Source: Microbispora sp. ZYX-F-249
GTDB taxonomy: Bacteria > Actinomycetota > Actinomycetes > Streptosporangiales > Streptosporangiaceae
Length of the DNA stretch: 64,000 nt
Direction of reading: 5' to 3'
NCBI RefSeq assembly: GCF_039649665.1
Contig: NZ_JBDJAW010000035.1
Span: forward strand, 1 to 64,000
This document shows, in pieces, positions 26,901 to 34,410 of this stretch. The notes beneath the pieces were generated by a model. That model saw only the letters and a program-made list of their open reading frames with translations, had not been told where the DNA came from and searched no databases. A program made the translations under genes and the position numbers. Every line of letters starts with the position of its first letter. Within the stretch, counting starts at the first letter, position 1.

Positions 26901-27827
26901 TCATCCGGCGCGGAAGTAGTGGCCCTTGCCGAGATCGTCGAGCAGCCCCGGCTGAACCGGCCGCCACCCCAGCAGCTCGCGGGTCAGCGCGCTCGACGCC
27001 GGTGCGTCGGTCCCGATCATCCCGCCCAGCCACGAGAAGTGCTCGCCTGCCTCTTCGCGGGCGATCGAGACCACCGGCAGGCCGAGATGGCGGCCGATCT
27101 CCCCGGCGACGGCACGGATCGGCACGCCCTCGTCGGCGACCGCGTGCAGCACCGATCCCGCCGGGGCCTTCTCCAGCGCGAGGCGGAACAGGTGCGCGGC
27201 GTCGAGGCGGTGCACCGCGGGCCAGCGGTTGGACCCGTCGCCGACGTGACCGGAGACGCCACGGTCGCGGGCGATGCCGACCAGCACGGCCATGAAGCCG
27301 TAGTCGCCCTCGCCATGCACCGTCGGGGGCAGGCGCAGCACCGACGAGCGGACACCGTGACCCGCGAGGTCGAGCGTCCGCAGCGCGGTGGCCTGCCGGG
27401 CTTCCGGGCCGTCGCCGTGCCCCGCGCCGGAGCCGGGACCACGCCCGTCCCGTTCGGTCGCCACCCGGCCCGGCGTGAGCCCGAGGAGCCCGGAGGCGAT
27501 CACGAACGGGCGGTCGGAGCCCGCGAGCGCCTCGCCGAACGTCTCGACGGCGCGGCGATCCGCGTCGGCGGCGCCCCGGAAGTCACCGGTGAAGGCGAGA
27601 TCGTGCTTGAACGCGAGGTGGATCACACCGTCCGACGCGGCGGCTTCGCGCCTCAGGATGTCGAGATCGTCGATCGTGCCGCGGCACACCCGCGCCCCGG
27701 CCCCGGTGAGGGCGGCGGCCGAGGCGTCGGACCGCGCCAGCCCGACGACCTCGTGGCCCGCACCTATGAGTTCGGGAACGACGGCGGAACCGATCCAGCC
27801 GGACGCCCCGGTGACGAATACCCGCAT
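26901..27827 (-). CDS. NAD(P)-dependent epimerase/dehydratase-like extended SDR
   Basis: This 308-residue protein has the FVTGASGWIGSAVV nucleotide-binding motif, FVIASGLLG with the Ser, and a C-terminal lid domain with the GWRPVQPGLLDDL end typical of atypical extended SDRs. Position 3 of the usual YxxxK motif is replaced by a GHGDGPEAR stretch, so catalysis may differ or be lost. It is divergent from a TetR gene and two matching operators lie between them, which suggests that the SDR is the regulator's target. Confidence 0.8.
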   Translation of the reverse strand: MRVFVTGASGWIGSAVVPELIGAGHEVVGLARSDASAAALTGAGARVCRGTIDDLDILRREAAASDGVIHLAFKHDLAFTGDFRGAADADRRAVETFGEALAGSDRPFVIASGLLGLTPGRVATERDGRGPGSGAGHGDGPEARQATALRTLDLAGHGVRSSVLRLPPTVHGEGDYGFMAVLVGIARDRGVSGHVGDGSNRWPAVHRLDAAHLFRLALEKAPAGSVLHAVADEGVPIRAVAGEIGRHLGLPVVSIAREEAGEHFSWLGGMIGTDAPASSALTRELLGWRPVQPGLLDDLGKGHYFRAG

Positions 27828-27883
27828 GACGCACTCCAAGTGGTTGGTCGCCCTCCACGCCGGGGCATCCCCCGGCGAGGGCT

Positions 27884-27900
27884 ATGTCAGTGACTGTCAT
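27884..27900. promoter_or_regulatory. TetR operator, copy 1
   Basis: ATGTCAGTGACTGTCAT is a near-perfect palindrome (seven of eight arm bases match) and occurs identically at 27914-27930. The copies are 30 bases apart, about three helical turns, in the 121-base gap between the divergent SDR and TetR genes. Confidence 0.7.
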
Positions 27901-27913
27901 CAAGTTAGCACCG

Positions 27914-27930
27914 ATGTCAGTGACTGTCAT
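27914..27930. promoter_or_regulatory. TetR operator, copy 2
   Basis: This is the second identical copy of the 17-base palindrome, ending 18 bases before the TetR start codon. Binding here should repress both divergent genes. Confidence 0.7.
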
Positions 27931-27948
27931 CCAGGTAGGATCCCGGGC

Positions 27949-28515
27949 ATGGGTCGATGGGAGCCGAACGCGCGCGGCCGTCTCGCGGAGGCGGCGCTGG
28001 AGCTCTACGTCGAGCGCGGCTACGAGCAGACCACGGTGGCGGAGATCGCCAAGCGGGCGGGACTGACCGAGCGCACCTTCTTCCGGCACTTCGCCGACAA
28101 GCGGGAGGTGCTGTTCTCCGGCTCGGAGGCGCTGCGGGAGCACCTCGTGAACGCGGTCGCCGGCGCCCCGGACTCCGCCGCGCCGATCGCGGCGGTGACC
28201 GCCGCCTTCGAGGAGGTCGGCGTCCTGTTCCAGGAGGACCGCGAACGCGTTCTGCGGCGGCAATCCGTCATCTCCGCCAACGCCGAGCTGCGGGAGCGCG
28301 AGCTGATCAAGCTCGCATGGTGGTCCGCGGCCCTCGCCGACACGCTTCGGCGGCGCGGCGTCGCGGATCCGGCCGCGAGCCTGGCCGCCGAGGCGGGCGT
28401 CGCCGCCTTCAAGATCGCATTCGAACGCTGGGTCGGCGGCCCCGGCGAGCCGGGCCTGTCGCAGCTCATCCGGGAGTCGTTCGGCGAACTGAAGACCGTG
28501 GTCGCGGGCGGATGA
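27949..28515 (+). CDS. TetR family transcriptional regulator
   Basis: This 188-residue regulator has an N-terminal TetR helix-turn-helix: RLAEAALELYVERGYEQTTVAEIAKRAGLTERTFFRHFADKREVLF. A helical ligand-binding domain follows, with a C-terminal FERWVGG segment. The ATG at 27949 is chosen because the DNA-binding domain starts directly after it. The operators at 27884 and 27914 match an autoregulated divergent arrangement with the SDR gene. Confidence 0.92.
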   Translation: MGRWEPNARGRLAEAALELYVERGYEQTTVAEIAKRAGLTERTFFRHFADKREVLFSGSEALREHLVNAVAGAPDSAAPIAAVTAAFEEVGVLFQEDRERVLRRQSVISANAELRERELIKLAWWSAALADTLRRRGVADPAASLAAEAGVAAFKIAFERWVGGPGEPGLSQLIRESFGELKTVVAGG

Positions 28516-28690
28516 CCACCTTCGCCGATCGAGCCGGCCGCCGGGCACCGGCGGGAGACGACCGTCCGCGCCGGCCCGGCCGGCCGTCCCGTCGGCGCCC
28601 CGGCTCCGCGCGGCTGCGCCGGGCCGACCGCCGTACAAGGTTTTGACGCCGACCTTTTCTCCCGCCCGATATCCGCTCTAGGATCCGGCT

Positions 28691-28780
28691 ATGACCGCGC
28701 TTCCGCTCGCTCCGCCGCGGGCGGTTCCCGTCGGCCCGCCGTCCAGCCGCGCGATCGCCGACGGACGGGAGGTCGCATGA
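28691..28780 (+). CDS. Possible 29-residue leader peptide, low support
   Basis: A 29-codon frame runs from the ATG at 28691 to a TGA that overlaps the lactonase start (ATGA). A TAGGAT hexamer at 28679-28684 places a transcription start at or near this ATG, so it could be leaderless. The peptide (MTALPLAPPRAV...) has no recognisable feature. It may be chance, because the downstream gene has its own good ribosome site. Confidence 0.25.
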   Translation: MTALPLAPPRAVPVGPPSSRAIADGREVA

Positions 28781-29661
28781 CCGGGCAGTTCACCGCCACG
28801 CAGGCGTCCGCGGAGGTGTACGCCCTCGCCGAGGGGCCCGTGTGGGACCCCGCCAGGAAACACCTGCTGTGGGTGGACATCGACGCGGGCGCGGTGCACG
28901 AGGGACGGCTCGACCCCGGCACCGGCGCCGTCACCGCCACCACCGCGCACACCTTCGGCGGCACCGTGGGCGCGGTCGCGGTCGCGGCCGACGGTGAGTT
29001 CGTCGTCGCCGAGCGCGAGGTCCTCACCCGGGTCGACACCGCCGGCCGCCGCACCGAGCTCGCCCGCGTTCTGCCGCCCGGCGTGCGGAGCAGGCTCAAC
29101 GACGGAGCCGTGGACCCAGCCGGGCGCTTCCTGATCGGCAGCATGGCGCTGGACGACCGGAAGGGCCAGGACGTGCTGGTCCGCCTCGACGGCACGGCCT
29201 GCGTCCCCCTCGACGAGGACCTGACCCTGTCGAACGGCCTGGCCTGGAGCCCCTCGGGCGACCGCCTGTACAGCATCGACAGCGTCCCGCACGTGGTGTG
29301 GGAGCGCGACTACGACCCGGTCACCGGCCGGACCGGGCCGCGGCGGGAGCTGTTCCGGCTCGCCGACGGCATGCCCGACGGGATGTGCGCCGACGCCGAG
29401 GGCAACCTGTGGATCGCCGTCTTCGGGGGCGGCCGGGTCGAGTGCCGCGATCCCGGCGGGCGCCTGCTCGCCGTCGTCGAGGTCGGCGCGCCTGACGTCA
29501 CCTGCCCGGCCTTCGCCGGGCCGGATCTCGACGTCCTCGTCATCACCACGTCCGCCAGTGGCGTCGATGTGGCCGAACACCCGGGGTCCGGGCACTTGTT
29601 CACCGCCAGGGTCGGCGTACGCGGCCTGGCGACGCCCTACTGGGTGCCGCCCCGATCATGA
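28777..29661 (+). CDS. SMP-30/gluconolactonase/LRE family protein
   Basis: This 294-residue six-bladed propeller protein has the SMP-30 motifs: LAEGPVWDPARKHLLWVDI with the metal Glu, SRLNDGAVDPAGRFLIGSM with the metal Asn, LSNGLAWSPSGDRLYSIDS, and ADGMPDGMCADAEGNLWIAVFGGG. Such enzymes are divalent-metal lactonases of sugar acids. The ATG at 28777 follows a GGGAGG site. It is followed after 77 bases by a zinc alcohol dehydrogenase on the same strand, so a sugar oxidation plus lactone opening pair is likely. Confidence 0.9.
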   Translation: MTGQFTATQASAEVYALAEGPVWDPARKHLLWVDIDAGAVHEGRLDPGTGAVTATTAHTFGGTVGAVAVAADGEFVVAEREVLTRVDTAGRRTELARVLPPGVRSRLNDGAVDPAGRFLIGSMALDDRKGQDVLVRLDGTACVPLDEDLTLSNGLAWSPSGDRLYSIDSVPHVVWERDYDPVTGRTGPRRELFRLADGMPDGMCADAEGNLWIAVFGGGRVECRDPGGRLLAVVEVGAPDVTCPAFAGPDLDVLVITTSASGVDVAEHPGSGHLFTARVGVRGLATPYWVPPRS

Positions 29662-29738
29662 GCCTCGACCTCCGCCGGGGAGACCGCGCCCTGCTCCCCG
29701 TCGTTTCCTTCGGCCCAGGCGCGCGGTAGGGGCGGCAC

Positions 29739-30752
29739 GTGCGCGCACTGGTCATCACCGGCCCCGGCAGGGCCGAGGTCAAGGACGTCGAGCCGCCGGT
29801 CGCCGCGCCGGGGCAGGTGGTCGTGGACGTCGAGCGGGTCGGCGTCTGCGGCACCGACGTGGAGCTGTTCACCGGCGAGATGAGCTACCTGCACTCCGGC
29901 GACGCCCGGTATCCGCTGCGTCCCGGCCACGAGTGGTGCGGCGTCGTCACGGCGCTCGGCGAGGGCGTGGACCCCGGCTGGCTGGGCCGCCGCGTCACCG
30001 GCGACACCCAGCTCGGCTGCCGTCGCTGCGGCCTCTGCCGCGACGGCCTTCACCACGTCTGCCCCGACCGGGCCGAGATCGGCATCCGCAAGAACTTCCC
30101 CGGGGGGCTGGCCGAGCGGCTGGCCGTACCGGCGTGGGCCCTGCACGCGCTGCCGGAGACGATCGACGCGACGACGGGCGCGCTCGTCGAACCCGGCGGC
30201 AACGCCCTGCGCGCGGTGCGCGGCGCCGCCGCCGGACCCGGCGACCGGCTGCTGGTGCTGGGCACGGGCACGATCGGCCTGCTCGTCGCGCTGCTCGCAC
30301 GGGCGCGGGGCACCGAGGTGCACCTGCTGGGCCGCGACGAGCCCACGCTGGGGCTGGCCCGTGATCTCGGCTTCGCGGGCGTCTGGACCCGCGCCTCACT
30401 CCCGTCCCTGCCGTGGCACGCCGTCGTCGACGCCTCCAACGCGGCCGACCTCCCGGCACTCGCGTTCGACCTGGTCAGGCCGGGTGGCCGGGTAGTCTGT
30501 ATCGGTCTCGCGGGGTCCCCCAGCCGCATCGACACCCGCGACCTCGCGTTCAAGGACGTCACCGCCGTGGGCGTGCTCGGCGGCTCGGCCGGTCTGGCCG
30601 GGACCATCGAGGCGTACGCGGACGGATCGGTCGACGCCCGCCCGCTCGTGGCCGCCACCGTGGGCCTGGACGACGTCGCCGGCGTGCTGGCGGGACGCCG
30701 CCCGGCCGGCGCGGGTCCCGGCCCGAAGATCCACATCGACCCCCGGCGATAG
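29739..30752 (+). CDS. Zinc-dependent medium-chain alcohol/sugar dehydrogenase
   Basis: This 337-residue MDR enzyme has catalytic-zinc ligands in VCGTD and GHEWCG, and a four-Cys structural zinc loop CRRCGLCRDGLHHVC. The NAD(P) motif is GTGTIG. The YPLRPGHEW form and the acidic EPGGNALRAV segment resemble glucose/galactitol-type dehydrogenases. With the SMP-30 lactonase upstream it would oxidise a sugar to a lactone; the sugar is not known. The start is the GTG at 29739. Confidence 0.88.
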   Translation: MRALVITGPGRAEVKDVEPPVAAPGQVVVDVERVGVCGTDVELFTGEMSYLHSGDARYPLRPGHEWCGVVTALGEGVDPGWLGRRVTGDTQLGCRRCGLCRDGLHHVCPDRAEIGIRKNFPGGLAERLAVPAWALHALPETIDATTGALVEPGGNALRAVRGAAAGPGDRLLVLGTGTIGLLVALLARARGTEVHLLGRDEPTLGLARDLGFAGVWTRASLPSLPWHAVVDASNAADLPALAFDLVRPGGRVVCIGLAGSPSRIDTRDLAFKDVTAVGVLGGSAGLAGTIEAYADGSVDARPLVAATVGLDDVAGVLAGRRPAGAGPGPKIHIDPRR

Positions 30753-30790
30753 AGGCGCACCGGCGTCTCCTGGACGGAAGCGTTGAGATC

Positions 30791-33652
30791 ATGAGCCTTT
30801 CCGATGCCGAGGCGCAGGCCCGGCCGCGACGGCCGAGACCGTCCGACCCCGCCGTTCTGGCGGCGGTGGAGACCGCCGTGCCGGGGATCGTCCGGGCCCG
30901 GGCCAGTGACCGGCTCGGCATGGCCCACGACGCCTCGCACTACCTGCTGACCCCGCAGGCCGTACTCGTGCCGGAGAGCGCCGCGCAGGTGGCGGCGCTG
31001 ATGCGGACCGGCCTGCCGCTGACCTTCCGGTCCGGCGGCACCAGCCTGAGCGGGCAGGGCGTGAGCGAGCACCTGCTCGTCGACACCCGCAGGCACTTCA
31101 GGAGCGTCGAGGTGCTCGACGGCGGCGCCCGCGTCCGGGTGCAGCCCGGCGCCGTGCTGCGGCAGGTCAACGCCCGGCTCGCCGCGTACGGCCGCAAGCT
31201 TGGCCCCGACCCGGCCAGCGAGTCGGCGTGCACGATCGGCGGGGTCGTCGCCAACAACTCCAGCGGGATGACCTGCGGCACCCACGCCAACACGTACCGG
31301 ACACTGGAGTCGCTGGTCCTCGTGCTGCCCAGCGGGACCGTCCTCGACACCGGCGCGCCCGACGCCGACGCGCGCCTGCGCGCCCTCGAACCCGCCCTGG
31401 CCGAGGGCCTGGTGCGGCTGCGCGACCGCGTCCGCGGCAACCCGGACTCGGTAGGCCGGATCGAGGCGCAGTTCTCCCTCAAGAACACGATGGGCTACGG
31501 CCTCAACAGCTTCCTCGACCACGACTCGCCGGCCCAGATCCTCGCCCATCTCGTGGTGGGCAGCGAGGGCACGCTCGCGTTCGTCGCGGAGGCCGTCCTG
31601 CGGACCGTGCCGGCGCACCGCCTCGCCGCGACCGGCCTGGTCGTCTTCCCGGCCCTTCGGGAGGCGATGGCGGCGGTGCCGGAGATCGTCGCCGCAGGGC
31701 CGGCCGCCGTCGAGCTGCTCGACGCGGAGTCGCTGCGGGTGGCCGCGACCGACCCGTACGCCGACGACGTCCTGCGCACCATGGAGGTGCGCGATCACGC
31801 GGCGCTGCTGGTGGAGTGGCAGGAGTCCGACCCCGCGCCGCTCGCCGCACGCGAGCGGGAGGCCGCGCGGGTCTTCGCCCGGCTGGACCTCGCCGCGCCC
31901 GCCCGCCTCAGCGGGGACACCGCCGGGCGGGCGGCCCTGTGGCGGATCCGCAAGAACCTGTACGCCGCGGTCGCCGGCGCCCGGCCCAGCGGCACGACGG
32001 CGTTGCTGGAGGACGTGGCGGTCCCGGTGCCCGCCCTGGCCGATCTCTGCGACGACCTCGCGGAGCTGTTCTCCAGGCACGGCTACGAGCGCAGTGTGAT
32101 CTTCGGGCACGCCAAGGACGGCAACCTGCACTTCATGCTCAACGAGCGGTTCGACACGGACCTCGACCGCTACGAGGAGTTCACCGAGGAGATGGTCGCC
32201 GCCGTGCTCGGCCGAGGCGGCACCCTCAAGGCCGAGCACGGCACCGGACGGGTCATGGCGCCCTTCGTGCGCCGCCAGTACGGCGACGAGCTGTACGACG
32301 TCATGCGCGAGGTCAAGCGACTGTGCGACCCCGCCGGCACCCTCAACCCCGGCGTCGTGCTGACCGACGACCCGCGGGCGCACCTGCGCGACCTCAAGAC
32401 CGTCGTCACCGTCGAGCCCGAGGTCGACCGGTGCGTGGAGTGCGGCTACTGCGAGCCGGTGTGCCCGAGCCGGGACCTCACCACGACCCCGCGCCAGCGC
32501 ATCGTGCTGCGCCGCGAGATCGCCGCGGCCCGGGCGGCGGGCGACCACGCGCTCGCGCGGCGGCTGGAGGAGGAGTACGACTACGACGCCGTCGACACCT
32601 GCGCCGTCGACGGCATGTGCGCCACGGCCTGTCCCGTGCTGATCAACACCGGCGACCTCACCAAGCGCCTGCGCGGCGAACGGCACGGGCGTGCGGCGCG
32701 GGCGGGCTGGAAGACCGCCGCCAGGCACTGGGGCGCGGTGACCCGCGCCATGGACCTCGCCATGGACGCGGCCGCCGCGGCCCCGGCCGGGCTCGTGGAG
32801 GGAGCGAGCCGGGCGGCCCGCGCGGTGGCCGGCCCCGACGCCGTCCCCCAGTGGAGCCGCGACCTGCCGCGCGGCGGCACGCCCCGGCGCGCCGCGCCGA
32901 TCCCGGACGCCGACGCGGTGTACGTGCCGTCCTGCCTGAACACCCTGTTCGCCCCCGCCGACGGCGGTCCCGGCGTCATGGCCGCCCTGCGGCGGCTCGC
33001 GGAGCGGGCCGGCCTGCGGCTGCACGTGCCCGAGGGCGTCGAGAGCCTGTGCTGCGGCACACCGTGGTCCTCCAAGGGCTTCGGCGAGGGTTACGAGGTG
33101 ATGGGCCGCCGGGTGCGGGAGACCCTGCTGAGCGCGACCCGCGGCGGCCGGCTCCCGGTGGTCAGCGACGCCGCCTCCTGCACGGAGGGGTTCGAACGGC
33201 TCGTGGCCGCCGCCTCCCCCGCCGTACGGGTGCTCGACGCGGTGACCTTCGTGGCCGAGCACGTCCTGCCGCGGCTGCCGCAGCCGGCGGAGGGCCGCAG
33301 GCTGGCCTCGCTGGCCCTGCATCCGACCTGCTCGTCCACCCGGCTCGGCCTCGACGCCGCCGTCGCCGAGATCGCCGGGGTGGTGGCGAAGGAGGTCGTC
33401 GTCCCCGAGGGCTGGCAGTGCTGTGCCTTCGCCGGCGACCGGGGCATGCTGCATCCGGAGCTGACCGCCTCCGCCACCCGCGCCGAGGCCGCCTCCGTGG
33501 CCGAGGGCGGCTTCGCCGCGCACGCGTCGGTCAACCGCACGTGCGAGATCGGCATGACCCGTGCCACCGGCGAGACCTACCATCACCTGCTGGAGCTGCT
33601 CGACGAGGTCACGGGCGGGGGCACGGGGACGCCCGGCTCTGCGGTAACTTGA
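30791..33652 (+). CDS. FAD-linked D-lactate/glycolate-type dehydrogenase fused to Fe-S (CCG) domains
   Basis: This 953-residue protein joins two parts. Residues from about 30 to 540 are a FAD-binding type 4 oxidase: FRSGGTSLSGQG, the GGVVANNSSGMTCG flavin motif, and IFGHAKDGNLHFML. The rest is a GlcF-like part with two 4Fe-4S ferredoxin motifs (CVECGYCEPVCPS and CAVDGMCATACPV) and two CCG domains (SLCCGTPWSSKG and QCCAFAGDRG). This is the one-chain quinone-linked D-2-hydroxyacid dehydrogenase form. The ATG at 30791 is used. It stands alone between the sugar genes and the urease genes, on the same strand. Confidence 0.92.
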   Translation: MSLSDAEAQARPRRPRPSDPAVLAAVETAVPGIVRARASDRLGMAHDASHYLLTPQAVLVPESAAQVAALMRTGLPLTFRSGGTSLSGQGVSEHLLVDTRRHFRSVEVLDGGARVRVQPGAVLRQVNARLAAYGRKLGPDPASESACTIGGVVANNSSGMTCGTHANTYRTLESLVLVLPSGTVLDTGAPDADARLRALEPALAEGLVRLRDRVRGNPDSVGRIEAQFSLKNTMGYGLNSFLDHDSPAQILAHLVVGSEGTLAFVAEAVLRTVPAHRLAATGLVVFPALREAMAAVPEIVAAGPAAVELLDAESLRVAATDPYADDVLRTMEVRDHAALLVEWQESDPAPLAAREREAARVFARLDLAAPARLSGDTAGRAALWRIRKNLYAAVAGARPSGTTALLEDVAVPVPALADLCDDLAELFSRHGYERSVIFGHAKDGNLHFMLNERFDTDLDRYEEFTEEMVAAVLGRGGTLKAEHGTGRVMAPFVRRQYGDELYDVMREVKRLCDPAGTLNPGVVLTDDPRAHLRDLKTVVTVEPEVDRCVECGYCEPVCPSRDLTTTPRQRIVLRREIAAARAAGDHALARRLEEEYDYDAVDTCAVDGMCATACPVLINTGDLTKRLRGERHGRAARAGWKTAARHWGAVTRAMDLAMDAAAAAPAGLVEGASRAARAVAGPDAVPQWSRDLPRGGTPRRAAPIPDADAVYVPSCLNTLFAPADGGPGVMAALRRLAERAGLRLHVPEGVESLCCGTPWSSKGFGEGYEVMGRRVRETLLSATRGGRLPVVSDAASCTEGFERLVAAASPAVRVLDAVTFVAEHVLPRLPQPAEGRRLASLALHPTCSSTRLGLDAAVAEIAGVVAKEVVVPEGWQCCAFAGDRGMLHPELTASATRAEAASVAEGGFAAHASVNRTCEIGMTRATGETYHHLLELLDEVTGGGTGTPGSAVT

Positions 33653-33720
33653 CCCTCCATGCGGGGATATATCACCACTAGCCGCCTCCGCAGAGGGGCT
33701 CCGACGACGGGCGGGCTCCG

Positions 33721-34410
33721 GTGCGCCTGACCCCTTCGGAGCGGGACCGGTTGCTGATCTTCACCACGGCCGAACTGGCCCGTGCCCGCCGCGCCCGCGG
33801 CCTGCGGCTGAACGTCCCCGAGGCGACCGCGATCATCGCCGACACGGTCTGCGAGGCGGCCCGCGACGGCAGGCGGCTGGCCGAGGCGATCCGGGCCGCC
33901 CGGGAGGTGCTCGGCCCCGCCGACGTGCTGCCGGGGGTGCCCGACGTGGTCACCGAGGTGCAGGTGGAGGCCGTCTTCGACGACGGCACCCGGCTCGCGG
34001 TGGTCACCGACCCCTTCGGCGGCGGCTCCCTCGGCGACGACGCTCCCGGAGCCGTCGTGCTCGGGCCCGGGGACGGCTACGACCCGCCCGCCGCCTCCGT
34101 ACGGCTGCGCGTACGCAACACCGCGCCGGTGCCGATCTCGGTGACCTCGCACTTCCACTTCTTCGAGGTCAACCCGCGCCTGGCGTTCGACCGGGCCGCG
34201 GCGTACGGCACCCGCCTGGCCGTACCCGCGGGGTCGTCCGTACGCTTCGATCCCGGAGCGACCCGGGAGGTCGAGCTGGTGCCGATCGGCGGCGCCCGGG
34301 TGGCGATCGGGTTCGCCGGGCTGGTCGACGGCCCGCTGGACGCGCCCGGCGCCAAGGAGGCCGCCCTCGCGAAGGCCCGGGCGTGCGGCTATCTCACGGA
34401 GACGTCATGA
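33721..34410 (+). CDS. Urease gamma-beta fusion subunit (UreAB)
   Basis: This 229-residue protein fuses UreA and UreB. The first 100 residues match gamma (LTPSERDRLLIFTTAELARARRARG, LNVPEATAIIAD, VLPGVPDVVTEVQVE). The remainder matches beta (VRNTAPVPISVTSHFHFFEVN, LAFDRAAAYGTRL, VRFDPGATREVELV). The linker is acidic and poorly conserved. It starts at the GTG at 33721 and overlaps UreC as ATGA. Gamma-beta fusions are known in some bacterial ureases. No ureDEFG genes lie in the window. Confidence 0.93.
   Translation: MRLTPSERDRLLIFTTAELARARRARGLRLNVPEATAIIADTVCEAARDGRRLAEAIRAAREVLGPADVLPGVPDVVTEVQVEAVFDDGTRLAVVTDPFGGGSLGDDAPGAVVLGPGDGYDPPAASVRLRVRNTAPVPISVTSHFHFFEVNPRLAFDRAAAYGTRLAVPAGSSVRFDPGATREVELVPIGGARVAIGFAGLVDGPLDAPGAKEAALAKARACGYLTETS

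Noticed and set aside
30050..33586. A minus-strand open frame of nearly 1200 codons opposite the dehydrogenase genes
   Set aside because: The plus-strand FAD/Fe-S protein has complete motifs across the same span, and the minus frame shows only low-complexity composition.
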